DNA from: CAZUGO01 sp964619935 | Lineage (GTDB): Bacteria; Planctomycetota; Phycisphaerae; UBA1845; CAIVHJ01 | Assembly (NCBI GenBank): GCA_964619935.1 | Contig: CAZUGO010000032.1 | Coordinates: 62,001-126,000 of the forward strand | Length of the DNA stretch: 64,000 nucleotides | Reading direction: 5' to 3' | Shown here: piece after piece, positions 1 to 8,248 of the stretch | Layout of the letters: every line of letters starts with the position of its first letter | Numbering within the stretch: position 1 is the stretch's first letter | Position numbers and translations under genes: made by a program | Notes under the pieces: model-generated | Told to the model about the DNA's origin: nothing | What the model saw: only the letters and a program-made list of their open reading frames with translations | Databases searched by the model: none

Positions 1-1
1 G

Positions 2-376
2 ATCGAAGTCGCATCCCACACGGTCGACGGAGGGTTGCTGTGGCGATCCCATGCCATTGGCCCGTCGGATCTAGCGGCAGCAGGTGTGGCGCTGACCGCC
101 ACCATGCGGGTGCGATTCGTGGCCATCGACGGCGATCCCCAGAGCGTGGTCGAAGCCGGCGTCGACGGCTTTGCGGTTACCGCCTTCGGCGCGGACACCC
201 AATGCGACTGCCCTGCCGATCTGAGCGGCGACGGCGTTGTCAACGCCGTCGATTTGGCACAACTCCTGGGTGCCTGGGGGCCCAATCCTCGGCATGCCGC
301 TGATCTGAACGGCGATGGCGGGATCGACGCCACGGATCTCGCCGTGCTGCTCGGTGCCTGGGGACCGTGCCCCTGA
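2..376 (+). CDS. C-terminal end of a secreted dockerin-type protein (5' partial)
   Basis: The reading frame is open from the window edge, so this is the last ~124 residues of a longer protein whose start lies outside. The tail carries two calcium-loop-like repeats, DLSGDGVVNAVDLAQLLGAW and DLNGDGGIDATDLAVLLGAW, each followed by GP, and ends in GPCP. This duplicated DxNGDGxxxxxDL pattern is the type I dockerin-like motif common at the C-terminus of exported Phycisphaerae proteins. The preceding segment (RFVAIDGDPQSVVEAGVDGF) looks like the edge of a beta-sandwich domain. The catalytic or binding part is not visible, so no function can be given. Confidence 0.75.
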   Translation: MEVASHTVDGGLLWRSHAIGPSDLAAAGVALTATMRVRFVAIDGDPQSVVEAGVDGFAVTAFGADTQCDCPADLSGDGVVNAVDLAQLLGAWGPNPRHAADLNGDGGIDATDLAVLLGAWGPCP

Positions 377-391
377 GGTCGGCCCGCGTTT

Positions 392-410
392 CGCAGCCGT
401 TGCGGCTGCG
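392..410 (+). terminator. Possible terminator hairpin after the dockerin gene
   Basis: Perfect 8-bp inverted repeat CGCAGCCG/CGGCTGCG with a 3-base TTG loop, 15 bases after the stop codon. It is followed only by a weak T-containing stretch, so intrinsic termination is plausible but not certain. The rest of 377-614 shows no gene. Confidence 0.4.
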
Positions 411-614
411 TTGGGCACTTTCTGTGTCCAGGACGTCGTGCCCGGTCCGCCACCGCGATGGCTGCCGGATCCTCGGTTGAACCGCGGGTCCGGAGGATAG
501 GCCGCGCCGCCAATTCGAGTCATCATTTGTTGGTTCCGATAAGGTCCGCAGCTGCACAGCGGTGCTCTCTGATCCGATGATTGATGGGGCCCATCTTCGC
601 CTGGGAGTCTGGCC

Positions 615-2330
615 GTGAAACCGCAACCGCGTAGTATTTTCGTCATCGAACCGGTACTCCGCTTGCGCTCCAGCCTGGAGGCGACCCTGCGGCAGGGCGG
701 TTGTCGCGCGACCTGTGAGGAAGGCTTCACCGGGGTGGACAGAATCGAGCAGGATGCCCCCGACCTGGTGCTGCTGTCCTGCGAGACCGCCTGCAAAGGG
801 CTGGACTGCTTCGACATCTGCGCACTGCTGGTCCAGAGCCGGGTATCCGGGGCGGTGATCATGATGAGCGCCAAACCCACCAAGGAAATGGTCATCAGGG
901 CCGTCCGCTGCGGGGCCAAGGGGTTCATTGTCGTGCCGTTGCCGGGCCAGACGCTGTTTGAACAACTGAACAAGACCTTCAGTCGGTGCGACGGGCCGGA
1001 AGACACCGGCCGCTTCCCGATCATCGATTTTGGCACCAAACCGCTGACCAACCCGCAGAAGGTCGACATCATCATGAAAGGCGCCACGGCGGTGCGGGCC
1101 CTGCCACACGCCGTGACCCGTGTGCTGCGGGCGGCCAGCGCCTCGGACACCGGTGCGGGGGATATCTCCAAGGCGGCCGATTCGGACCCGACCATTGCCG
1201 CCATGATCCTCAAGCGGGCCAACTCCTCGTTTTATGGGGCCCAGCAGATCACCGATCTGCAAAGCGCCGTGGTGCGGATGGGCTTCAAAGAATGCCGTGA
1301 CGTGGTGGTCGGGCTGAGCGTCTGCAACCTGTTTTCGCGCGAGGAGCGCAGCTTCGGGTTCAATCGCATCTGGTATTGGCTGCACTCGGTGGCTTGCGGC
1401 ATTCTGGCCAAGGAGATTGCTGGGCAGGTCAGCTTTGAGCATCGCGGTGACGCCTTCAGCGTGGGCTTGCTCCACGACATCGGCAAGATGATTCTGGACG
1501 ATTTCCTGAATCGGCCGTACCAGGAGGTGGTTCAGCTCGCTCAAACGCAGCGCATCACCATGCAAGAAGCCGAGATGAAGATGCTGGAGCGCGACCATGC
1601 CCTCGTGGGCAGCATGGTGGCTGAACGCTGGCGATTTCCGGACTCGGTGTGCAGGGCGATTGGTGGGCATCATGAGCGCGACAGCATTGTGCAGCGCAAG
1701 ACACCGGATCTGGTCGGCGCCGTGTATCTGGCCAACTTGATGGCCAAGGTGATGCTGGTCGGTAACGGCGGTGACTTCATCGTTCTGGATACGCCCGACG
1801 ACCTGTGGGCTCGCTTCGGATTCACCCGGCAGATCACCGATCGTTTTCTGAATCGCGTTTACGATGAGCTCAAGGAATTCTGCAGTTTCCTGCAGATTCG
1901 GGACGCCCAAATCGAGCAGGCCCTGGAACGGCGCACCGCCAGCGGCCCGGCCGCGGTTCTGGATCCCGAAGGCCGCAGCAATCGATTATTGTCCTTGTTT
2001 CTGGCCAATCAGGGGTTCACCGTGGAGTGCCGGGCATCGGCGGCCGAAATTCAGGATCTGGATCCGGCGCCCAAACTGTGCTTGATGCGCGCCGCCAGTC
2101 TCGAGGAAGCTCAAGACCTGCTGAGCCGCCTGGAGTCCACCGCGGTTCCGACGGTGTGTGTCTTGCCGCCGCAGCGAGCATCCAGCGAGCTGTGTACCGG
2201 CCGGGGGTGGGTCCGGGTGTTGCACACCCCGCTGGATTGTTTCGAGTTACTCTGCAAGGTCCGCGAGTTGATGCCGGAACTGCGGCCCGCACCCCACGAC
2301 CCCACGCCGGCCGCCGCCATGAGCAGGTGA
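615..2330 (+). CDS. HDOD-domain regulator flanked by two degenerate receiver-like domains
   Basis: A 571-residue cytoplasmic protein with a GTG start and GGAG 7 bases upstream. Residues ~8-124 fold-match a response-regulator receiver, but the phosphoacceptor position reads PDLVLLS instead of LLD and the conserved lysine is replaced (GFIVVPL), so it is probably a pseudo-receiver. Residues ~150-350 are an HDOD domain (NSSFYG, then LLHDIGK near 284-290, then GGHHERD). Residues ~445-560 (AAVLDPEGRSNRLLSLFLAN onward) look like a second degenerate receiver. HDOD proteins are signalling or regulatory proteins in bacterial stress and motility networks; the actual ligand or partner is unknown. It converges on the tRNA gene. 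Confidence 0.85.
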   Translation: MKPQPRSIFVIEPVLRLRSSLEATLRQGGCRATCEEGFTGVDRIEQDAPDLVLLSCETACKGLDCFDICALLVQSRVSGAVIMMSAKPTKEMVIRAVRCGAKGFIVVPLPGQTLFEQLNKTFSRCDGPEDTGRFPIIDFGTKPLTNPQKVDIIMKGATAVRALPHAVTRVLRAASASDTGAGDISKAADSDPTIAAMILKRANSSFYGAQQITDLQSAVVRMGFKECRDVVVGLSVCNLFSREERSFGFNRIWYWLHSVACGILAKEIAGQVSFEHRGDAFSVGLLHDIGKMILDDFLNRPYQEVVQLAQTQRITMQEAEMKMLERDHALVGSMVAERWRFPDSVCRAIGGHHERDSIVQRKTPDLVGAVYLANLMAKVMLVGNGGDFIVLDTPDDLWARFGFTRQITDRFLNRVYDELKEFCSFLQIRDAQIEQALERRTASGPAAVLDPEGRSNRLLSLFLANQGFTVECRASAAEIQDLDPAPKLCLMRAASLEEAQDLLSRLESTAVPTVCVLPPQRASSELCTGRGWVRVLHTPLDCFELLCKVRELMPELRPAPHDPTPAAAMSR

Positions 2331-2346
2331 GTCCTCCGCCGTCGCA

Positions 2347-2419
2347 TGGGCCCGGAGGGACTCGAACCCCCGACCAATCGATTATGAGTCGACTGCTCTG
2401 ACCATTGAGCTACGGGCCC
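2347..2419 (-). tRNA. tRNA with CAU anticodon, most likely tRNA-Ile2
   Basis: A 73-base cloverleaf folds fully: 7-bp acceptor GGGCCCG/CGGGCCC, D arm GCTC/GAGC, anticodon stem GTCGA/TCGAT with loop CTCATAA, variable TGGTC, and T arm GGGGG-TTCGAGT-CCCTC. The discriminator is A and no CCA is encoded. Anticodon CAT could be Met or Ile2. The C4-G69 and C5-G68 pairs (recognised by lysidine synthetase TilS in E. coli) and close similarity of the anticodon arm and variable loop to E. coli ileX favour tRNA-Ile2, which decodes AUA after lysidine modification. Confidence 0.9.
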
Positions 2420-2429
2420 GCCGTCGGCC

Positions 2430-2458
2430 ACTATATCAAAGCTGGCAATGCGGACCAA
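2430..2458 (-). promoter_or_regulatory. Sigma-70-type promoter for the tRNA
   Basis: Read on the minus strand: -35 TTGGTC (2453-2458), a 17-bp spacer, and -10 TATAGT (2430-2435), placed 10 bp before the tRNA 5' end at 2419. The -10 hexamer is the same as in the nuo promoter at 5205. Confidence 0.6.
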
Positions 2459-2788
2459 CCCAATCGCGCCGGGGGTTGGCCTCGTTGATTGCGGTCAACC
2501 GCCGGCAAGACCAACAGGCCGCCCGATGGATTTCCAGCGCGACGAGCTTATCGGTCCCAGGGGCGCCACAGGGGTTTGTGCCACGACAAATAAAGCACGC
2601 CCCGGTGGCGGCCGATCATAGTCATGAGGCTGTGGGTCTTCCCGCCAATGGGTGGGAACAGCCTGGCTTGGAGGGTCCGGGTTACGGCGAGCTCGGATCC
2701 TCTTTTTTCATGCGCCGAGCGGCGGCGGCCTCCCCGTACGGGGAACCGCAGTGGTGACCGTTCTGCGAGGGGTGCTCCGGCAGGCGGT
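2459..2788. other. Intergenic stretch without a supported gene
   Basis: About 330 bases between the tRNA promoter and the end of cysC. Short frames here lack family features and ribosome binding sites. Two small inverted repeats are visible: TTCCCGCC-aatg-GGTGGGAA (2639-2658, one G-T type mismatch) and the perfect palindrome TCCCCGTACGGGGA near 2731. Either could act in termination downstream of cysC, but neither has a run of T on the minus-strand side. Confidence 0.4.
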
Positions 2789-3397
2789 TCAGCCCAGGTG
2801 CCCTTTGCTCTTGAGGTGGTCGAGCAGTTCTTGGGCGGCCTGCTGGGGCGTCAGGTCCGCCGTGTTCAACAGGATCTCCGGATGCTCAGGGGCCTCGTAG
2901 GGATCATCGATCCCGGTGAACCCCTTGATCTGCCCGGCGCGGGCCTTCTTGTACAAGCCCTTAGGATCGCGTTGTTCGCACACCTCGATGGGTGCGTGCA
3001 CGAACACCTCGATGAAGTCGCCCGGGCCCAGATTGGCCCGCACCGCGTCACGATCGGCACGATAAGGGCTGATGAAGCTGGTGATGGTGATGACTCCGGC
3101 GTCGGTGAACAGCTTGGCGACCTCGCCAATGCGGCGGATGTTTTCGGCGCGATCTTCTGCCGAGAATCCCAGGTTCTTGTTGAGCCCGTGGCGAATGTTG
3201 TCGCCATCGAGCACGTACGCCAGATGGCCCATTTGAACCAGGGCGTGCTCAAGGGTGTAGGCGATGGTGCTCTTGCCGCAGGCACTCAGGCCAGTGAGCC
3301 ACACCGTCACGCCCTTCTGTTTGAGCAGGCGCTGCCGCTCGGGGCGTTCCACGTGCCCTTCGTGCCAGGTGATGTTCGTCGCAATCTGTTGGGCCAT
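2789..3397 (-). CDS. cysC: Adenylyl-sulfate kinase (APS kinase)
   Basis: A 202-residue single-domain protein of normal CysC length. It phosphorylates adenosine 5'-phosphosulfate with ATP to give PAPS, the activated sulfate used for assimilation or sulfation. Visible family marks: P-loop GLSACGKST near residue 36-44, DGDNIRHGLN (APS-binding segment), FISPYRADRD, and the lid region GLYKKARAGQIKGFTGIDDP. The ATG is preceded by GGGAGGGG. It stands alone with its own promoter and no sulfate adenylyltransferase gene next to it, so the partner CysN/CysD or Sat must be encoded elsewhere. Confidence 0.95.
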   Translation of the reverse strand: MAQQIATNITWHEGHVERPERQRLLKQKGVTVWLTGLSACGKSTIAYTLEHALVQMGHLAYVLDGDNIRHGLNKNLGFSAEDRAENIRRIGEVAKLFTDAGVITITSFISPYRADRDAVRANLGPGDFIEVFVHAPIEVCEQRDPKGLYKKARAGQIKGFTGIDDPYEAPEHPEILLNTADLTPQQAAQELLDHLKSKGHLG

Positions 3398-3444
3398 AAC
3401 CCCTCCCGTCGTGTGAAAACAAGATTTCCGCGGACTCGGGGGTC

Positions 3445-3473
3445 AGTATAGAGGACCGCCACCGCAGGTTCAA
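3445..3473 (-). promoter_or_regulatory. Sigma-70-type promoter for cysC
   Basis: Read on the minus strand: -35 TTGAAC (3468-3473), exactly 17 bp, -10 TATACT (3445-3450). The predicted transcript starts ~40 bases upstream of the cysC ATG at 3397. Spacing and hexamers are close to consensus. Confidence 0.65.
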
Positions 3474-3602
3474 CGGGACCGCGCCGGGTCCAAGCACAGC
3501 GCAGCGGCCATCAGGCTCGGCTGCAGTGCCGGAGTGGCATCGGGTGCGGAGTGGGGGAGTCCGGTTTCGCGGTCGGCGACCCCGGCTCGGGCGTCCTCAG
3601 GC

Positions 3603-4103
3603 CTAGGGTCGGGCGGAAATGGTGTTGCTGCTGGTCTCGAAGTACCAGCCTTCGTCGGTGTTCCAGGAACCCGGGACTCCGGAGGTGATGAACTGCACCT
3701 TGCTGAACGTATCGCCATGTTGCAGGTTCACCGGGAAGGTGCGGAGATAGGGACCGTAGTCAGCGCCCGTGGTCTGACCGCTGGCGTTCGTGGACAGGGT
3801 CAGACGGTCAGTCAACTCATTGCTTGGACTGGAGCCCACGGTGATCAGCGAAGACAGCGATGCTGCGTGCTCCGCATTGTACAGGTCGATGGCGTTCTGA
3901 ATGATGGTCACGCTGGCCGAGACCTGCTTGGCATTCGCTCCAGCCGTGGCGCTGCTGAAGCGCGGCACGGCGATCGCCGCGATGATGCCGATGATCACGA
4001 TCACAATGACCAACTCGACCAGCGAAAATGCCTGGCGGGGTCGCTCAGGACAGCTGACCTCAAGAGCGGTGCAGTTGCTGTTGGTGCTGATTCGCTTCCG
4101 CAT
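3603..4103 (-). CDS. Type II/IV-like pseudopilin with N-terminal methylation motif
   Basis: A 166-residue protein with a type III (prepilin) signal: a basic leader, then RQA|FSLVELVIVIVIIGII, with Glu at +5 of the mature chain and a ~20-residue hydrophobic helix. Prepilin peptidase would cut before Phe. The C-terminal ~110 residues form the variable pilin head (DLYNAEHAASLSSLI, GPYLRTFPVN, EGWYFETSSNTISARP), a layout like Planctomycete GspG-type pseudopilins. No secretion or pilus assembly genes adjoin, so it is an isolated gene. Ribosome binding site GAGAGGGA lies 6 bases before the ATG. Confidence 0.85.
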   Translation of the reverse strand: MRKRISTNSNCTALEVSCPERPRQAFSLVELVIVIVIIGIIAAIAVPRFSSATAGANAKQVSASVTIIQNAIDLYNAEHAASLSSLITVGSSPSNELTDRLTLSTNASGQTTGADYGPYLRTFPVNLQHGDTFSKVQFITSGVPGSWNTDEGWYFETSSNTISARP

Positions 4104-4172
4104 GGGCTGTCCCTCTCGTATAATCTGCGAGTCAGAATTCTCGCGGCAACCGGTCGGCGCGCCTGATCGGTA

Positions 4173-4188
4173 GGCAACGCGCTATCCA
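4173..4188 (-). promoter_or_regulatory. Possible sigma-54 (-24/-12) promoter upstream of the pseudopilin
   Basis: On the minus strand the sequence TGGATAGCGCGTTGCC matches the TGG-N8-TTGC layout of sigma-54 promoters, with GG and GC ten bases apart, ~70 bases before the pilin ATG. Pilin genes are often RpoN-dependent. A single short match in GC-rich DNA can occur by chance. Confidence 0.3.
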
Positions 4189-4356
4189 CGCTATCGGAAC
4201 GGTGGGGCCGCGGCTTGAAGCATCGTGCGGGCTTCCCCGAGAATCAACGACGGGGTCCGAAAAAAGTGAGTCGCGGCCGTGCCAGCCGCCCCCGTCAGGC
4301 GAGCGGATCAATGGGCCCGCAGGCCCAGGTCCGGTTATTGGAGGTCCGTCGTTCGC

Positions 4357-5136
4357 GTGGCGGAACACCGGCCTGAACTCAATAGCGGTGTGTGGGTGGC
4401 GGACGGTCGCCCCGGCGTGGTCGTTGCCACGGAGGACTTTTGCGAACCCTCCATCACCACCCAGATTCAGGCCGGCGCCCGGATCCTGCGGGCGGCAACT
4501 GCCCAGTCCATTCGCCGGTGCCGCGGCCTGATCCCCGAGGGAGGGCAGGTGTGGGCGACCCTAGGGCCCGCCGGGACGATCTTGGCCCTGCGGGAAGTGA
4601 CTGAGGCCCAAACACGTGCCTACTACGCCGCCCGGGTCGCCGAGTTGGTTCAAGCCGGGCCCGACGCGGTCCTCATCCAATCGCTGGCGGATCTTGATGA
4701 GGCGCTCCTGGCCCTGGACGGTGCCCGCGAGGTCACCGAACTGCCGGTGGGCATCTCCCTGGTGTTCGGTTCGGGGGCCGACCAGACCGAGACGGTCATG
4801 GGCCAGAGCAGCGAGGAATGCGCCCGTCGCATGACCGATGCCGGTGCCGCCCTTATCGGTTGCGACTGCGGCTGCGTTGTCGACGATATGGTCCTGGTGG
4901 TTCGGCTGCTGCGGGCCCATACGACGCTACCCATCCTGGCGTTGCCCGATGCCGGTCAGCGCGAACTGGATGGCGACGAGGTGGTGTATCGCGAGTTGCC
5001 CGAGGATTTTGCTTCGAAGGCACGCTCGCTGGTTACCGCTGGCGCGACTGTCGTTGGGGGCTGCTGCGGCGTGACCCCAGGTCACGTTCAGGCGCTGGTC
5101 AAAGTGCTGGCGGGTCGCAGTCGCCAGGCTCGCTAG
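4357..5136 (+). CDS. Homocysteine S-methyltransferase-domain protein
   Basis: A 259-residue protein starting at GTG 4357 (GGAGGT 11 bases upstream; an in-frame GTG at 4279 is possible but less well placed). It resembles the zinc-binding homocysteine methyltransferase barrel of MetH and BHMT-type enzymes: TEDFCEPSITTQIQAGA near the N-terminus, WATLGPAG, and the C-terminal GGCCGVTPGHV that supplies two zinc cysteines. The first zinc cysteine region reads IGCDCGCVVDD where MetH has GxNC, so the ligand set is unusual. It lacks folate, cobalamin and reactivation domains. The methyl donor is unknown. It ends ~50 bases before the nuo promoter. Confidence 0.7.
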   Translation: MAEHRPELNSGVWVADGRPGVVVATEDFCEPSITTQIQAGARILRAATAQSIRRCRGLIPEGGQVWATLGPAGTILALREVTEAQTRAYYAARVAELVQAGPDAVLIQSLADLDEALLALDGAREVTELPVGISLVFGSGADQTETVMGQSSEECARRMTDAGAALIGCDCGCVVDDMVLVVRLLRAHTTLPILALPDAGQRELDGDEVVYRELPEDFASKARSLVTAGATVVGGCCGVTPGHVQALVKVLAGRSRQAR

Positions 5137-5182
5137 GTGTATTATTCTCAAAGGGTTGCGGAGACTTTGTGAAATCTTTCTC

Positions 5183-5210
5183 TTGACGGGCGCCCTGAAA
5201 TACCTATAGT
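5183..5210 (+). promoter_or_regulatory. Promoter of the nuo operon
   Basis: -35 TTGACG (5183-5188), 16-bp spacer, -10 TATAGT (5205-5210). The start would be near 5217, giving a ~90-base leader before nuoA that contains two purine-rich GGAGG/GAGGAG elements. It is the only good promoter seen before the 15-gene run. Confidence 0.7.
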
Positions 5211-5304
5211 CTCCGGGTCGATCCTCACTCCCGGAAGGGTCCTCGCAAACGGGTCATTCGGTCGACCCCGAGGTCGGCCCGGAGGACGCAGAGGAGCCGG
5301 AGCC

Positions 5305-5742
5305 TTGGTGGTCACGTTGATGTTTGCCAATACCGCGGCCTCCTATCTGCCGGTGTTGCTGCTGATCCTGGCGGCTGCTGTTCTGGCGGCGACGATGCTG
5401 CTGGTCAGCCAGCGGCTGGGGAGTTCGCGCAGCGGTCCTGTCAAGGGCAGCGCTTACGAATCCGGCATGCCGGTCATCGGGGATGCCCGCCGGCGTTTTA
5501 ACGTGAAATTCTACATCGTGGCGATGTTGTTCCTCTTATTTGACGTCGAGATTGTGTTCTTGTGGCCTTGGGCGCCCTTGTTCGTCCGGTCCGCAACGCG
5601 ACCGGACAGCGGCCTCGCCGTGGCGCTGGCCAGCCAGGGGTATGGTGCTGGTTTCCTGCTGGCTGAGGCCGCATTGTTCCTCGCCATTCTGCTGATCGGG
5701 TATCTGTATGCCTGGCGGAAGGGCGTGTTCCGATGGACCTGA
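5305..5742 (+). CDS. nuoA: NADH-quinone oxidoreductase subunit A
   Basis: A 145-residue membrane subunit of complex I with three predicted helices (residues ~10-34, ~65-90 and ~108-135). The family signature YESGMPVIGDARRRFNVKFY and the acidic stretch LFDVEIVFLWPWA are present. Together with NuoH and NuoJ-K it forms the quinone-chamber end of the membrane arm. The TTG start has GAGGAG 8 bases upstream; GTG 5308 and ATG 5320 are alternatives. First gene of the nuo operon. Confidence 0.93.
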   Translation: MVVTLMFANTAASYLPVLLLILAAAVLAATMLLVSQRLGSSRSGPVKGSAYESGMPVIGDARRRFNVKFYIVAMLFLLFDVEIVFLWPWAPLFVRSATRPDSGLAVALASQGYGAGFLLAEAALFLAILLIGYLYAWRKGVFRWT

Positions 5743-5764
5743 TCGTACGTGTCCGGAGGGTGCC

Positions 5765-6373
5765 ATGAACTCCGGCGACAAGTACCTGACTGCACCGTAC
5801 CAGACCAGCAAAGATGACATCCTGACCACCCGGCTGGACTCGGTGATGGGGTTCATTCGCGAGAAGGGCATCCATTGGTGTCTGAAGTACTCGCTGTGGC
5901 CGCTGCCGTTTGCGACGGCCTGCTGCGGTATCGAGTTCATGGCCACCGCCGCCTCGCGGTTTGACATGGCCCGCTTCGGCGCCGAAGCGGTGCGGTTCAG
6001 CCCCCGCCAGGCCGACCTGTTGATCTGTGCCGGTCGGGTGGCCATCAAGATGATGCCGGTGCTGCAGCGGATTTACCTGCAGATGTGTGAACCCAAGTGG
6101 GTGATCAGCATGGGTGCTTGTGCCAGCAGCGGCGGCGTGTTCGACACCTATGCGGTGGTCCAGGGCATTGATCAGTTCATGCCGGTCGACGTGTACATCC
6201 CCGGGTGTCCGCCACGCCCCGAGCAGGTTCTGGAAGGCGTCATGGCGATTCAGCGGATGGTGGAGAAGGACGGGTCCACGCCCAGTTGGGAGCGTGGTCA
6301 GGGGCTGCGGCTGATCGCCGAGCCGACGGTTCAGATCAACGCCGCCGGGGCCAAGTCGACCGGCCCGGTCTGA
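5765..6373 (+). CDS. nuoB: NADH-quinone oxidoreductase subunit B (cluster N2)
   Basis: A 202-residue hydrophilic connecting subunit that binds the terminal [4Fe-4S] cluster N2 and passes electrons to quinone. Ligand motifs are intact: ATACCGIEF (two adjacent cysteines, ~residues 53-54), GACASSGG (~119) and PGCPPRPEQ (~148). The ATG at 5765 is chosen because GGAGGG lies just upstream; a longer frame upstream lacks conserved sequence. It follows nuoA by 22 bases. Confidence 0.95.
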   Translation: MNSGDKYLTAPYQTSKDDILTTRLDSVMGFIREKGIHWCLKYSLWPLPFATACCGIEFMATAASRFDMARFGAEAVRFSPRQADLLICAGRVAIKMMPVLQRIYLQMCEPKWVISMGACASSGGVFDTYAVVQGIDQFMPVDVYIPGCPPRPEQVLEGVMAIQRMVEKDGSTPSWERGQGLRLIAEPTVQINAAGAKSTGPV

Positions 6374-6386
6374 GAAGGCAGCAGGG

Positions 6387-6923
6387 ATGACCGACTCACA
6401 TATCGCCGTGCGAATAGCGTTGGCCGAGCGATTCCCCGAGATTCCGTTTGCTCCGGCGGCGCTGGTGTTCTGGGGTAGCGTGCCGTCCGACCAGACGTGG
6501 GTGGCCGTGCCCCGCGAGCGCCTGGTGGCGGTGTGCACGTTTCTGCGGGACGACGCGCGCTGCCGGTTCGACCAGCTCAGCGACCTGACCTGCGTCGACT
6601 ATCTCAAGTTTCCGAAGGCCCGCGACCGCTATGGCGTGATCTATGGCTTGTTGTCGATCGAGCTGGGGCATCGGCTGTGGCTGAAGTGTTTTGTGAACGA
6701 CCCCGATCCGGAGGTCCCCTCGGTCACTCCGGTGTGGGCCGGCGCCAATTGGCTGGAGCGCGAGGTCTACGACATGTTCGGCGTGCGCTTCAGTGGGCAC
6801 CCCGATTTGCGGCGCATTTTGACGTGGGACGGTTTTGGGGCGTACCCCCTGCGGAAAGACTACCCGCTGCGCGGTCGCGGGGAGCGCGAGAACTATGACA
6901 CGGTCACTCGCGGCAGCGCCTGA
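6387..6923 (+). CDS. nuoC: NADH-quinone oxidoreductase subunit C
   Basis: A 178-residue peripheral-arm subunit of the 30-kDa family. Conserved features: LTCVDYLKFPKARDRYGVIY, the WLEREVYDMFGVRFSGHPDL signature, and RRILT followed by YPLRKDYPLRGRGE at the C-terminus. It is separate from NuoD here, unlike the fused NuoCD of E. coli. The C-terminus overlaps the most likely nuoD start. Confidence 0.95.
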   Translation: MTDSHIAVRIALAERFPEIPFAPAALVFWGSVPSDQTWVAVPRERLVAVCTFLRDDARCRFDQLSDLTCVDYLKFPKARDRYGVIYGLLSIELGHRLWLKCFVNDPDPEVPSVTPVWAGANWLEREVYDMFGVRFSGHPDLRRILTWDGFGAYPLRKDYPLRGRGERENYDTVTRGSA

Positions 6924-8223
6924 GGCGCGGCCCGGCGAGCGGTCTGTGAGCACGGACCTGGATGACATGGCCGACCCCGGCGTTCAATTCGAGCCCACCC
7001 GGCTGGTTCCCGACGAGTTCGGGAGCGACCTGTGGACCCTGAACTTCGGGCCGCAGCACCCGGCGACCCACACCACGCTGCGGCTGGTCCTGGAACTCGA
7101 CGGCGAGACCGTGGTCGGATGCACCCCGCACATCGGATATCTGCACAGCGGCTTCGAGAAGCTGGGTGAGCACCTCGATTACAACCAGTACGTCGTAGTC
7201 ACCGACCGCATGAACTACATCAGTCCCATGGCCAACAACATCGCCTGGCACCATGCGTGCGAGAAGCTGTTCGGCATCGAACTGAGCCCGCGGTGCAAGG
7301 TCATCCGAACCCTCATCGCCGAGCTGTCCCGGATCCAGGATCACCTGTTGTGCGTCGGGGCCCAGGGCTTGGACCTGGGGGCCTTGACCGCCTTTGTGTA
7401 CGGATTCAACGAGCGCGAGATGATTAACGACATCTTCGAGGACATCTGCGGCGCCCGCTTCACGACCAGTTACACCCGCGTTGGTGGGTTGATGCAGGAC
7501 ATGCCGCCGGGGTGGTGCGACAGGATCAAGGAGTTCATCGGTCGCCTGCCGCAGGCCTTGGGCGATCTCGAGCGGCTGTTGAGTCGCAACCGCATTTTCC
7601 TGGAACGGACCCGCGGGATCGGCTACGCCTCCCGCCAGGACGCGATCGCCTGGGGCTGGAGCGGTCCGCTGGCGCGCTCCTGCGGCGTTCGCCGCGACCT
7701 CCGCAAGGATGAGCCGTATCTGTGCTACCAGGACGATTGGGATGGCCACGGCAGCTCGGCGGTCGAGTTCAAGGTGCCGGTGACCGACATGGGCGACGTC
7801 TACGGCCGGTACCGAGTTCGGCTCGAGGAAATGCGGCAGTCTCTGTACATTCTGCAGCAACTGGTGGACAATGTGCCGCCCGGTGAGGTCAATGTGTTGC
7901 CGGTCAGCAGAATGACCTTGCCGGACAAGCACGAAGTGTACTTCAGCATTGAAGGACTGATTCATCACTTTGAGCAGATCATGACCAACCGGGGGTGGAC
8001 ACCGCCGGTGGGTGAAGTCTACGGGGCCAATGAGACGGCCAATGGCGAGTTGGGCTTCTATCTGGTCAGCGACGGCGGTCGCTTTCCGTATCGGGCCCGG
8101 TGCCGTCCGCCGAGCTTCATCAACTACCAGATGATGGAACGGCTGACCGTCGGCCACCAGATCTCCGACGTGGTGGCCATCCTGGGCTCGTTGAACATCA
8201 TTGCAGCTGAACTGGACCGCTAG
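6895..8223 (+). CDS. nuoD: NADH-quinone oxidoreductase subunit D
   Basis: The 49-kDa subunit, about 442 residues, which lines the quinone site with NuoB. The family core begins at LWTLNFGPQHPATHTTLRLV and continues with HIGYLHSGFEKLGE, TDRMNYISPM and the C-terminal segment RPPSFINYQMMERL and SLNIIAAELDR, which replaces the hydrogenase nickel motif. Start choice is uncertain: ATG 6895 (GGGGAG 10 bases upstream, overlaps nuoC by 29 bases), GTG 6946 or ATG 6967 all precede the conserved region. Confidence 0.93.
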   Translation: MTRSLAAAPEARPGERSVSTDLDDMADPGVQFEPTRLVPDEFGSDLWTLNFGPQHPATHTTLRLVLELDGETVVGCTPHIGYLHSGFEKLGEHLDYNQYVVVTDRMNYISPMANNIAWHHACEKLFGIELSPRCKVIRTLIAELSRIQDHLLCVGAQGLDLGALTAFVYGFNEREMINDIFEDICGARFTTSYTRVGGLMQDMPPGWCDRIKEFIGRLPQALGDLERLLSRNRIFLERTRGIGYASRQDAIAWGWSGPLARSCGVRRDLRKDEPYLCYQDDWDGHGSSAVEFKVPVTDMGDVYGRYRVRLEEMRQSLYILQQLVDNVPPGEVNVLPVSRMTLPDKHEVYFSIEGLIHHFEQIMTNRGWTPPVGEVYGANETANGELGFYLVSDGGRFPYRARCRPPSFINYQMMERLTVGHQISDVVAILGSLNIIAAELDR

Positions 8224-8248
8224 GTCTATCGTTTAAGGATCCCGCATC

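Noticed and set aside
2476..2757. A 93-codon plus-strand frame near the tRNA
   Set aside because: No ribosome binding site, no motif, and a composition like non-coding GC-rich DNA.
4120..4125. TATAAT on the plus strand upstream of the methyltransferase-like gene
   Set aside because: No acceptable -35 at 16-18 bases, and it lies over the pilin ribosome-binding region.
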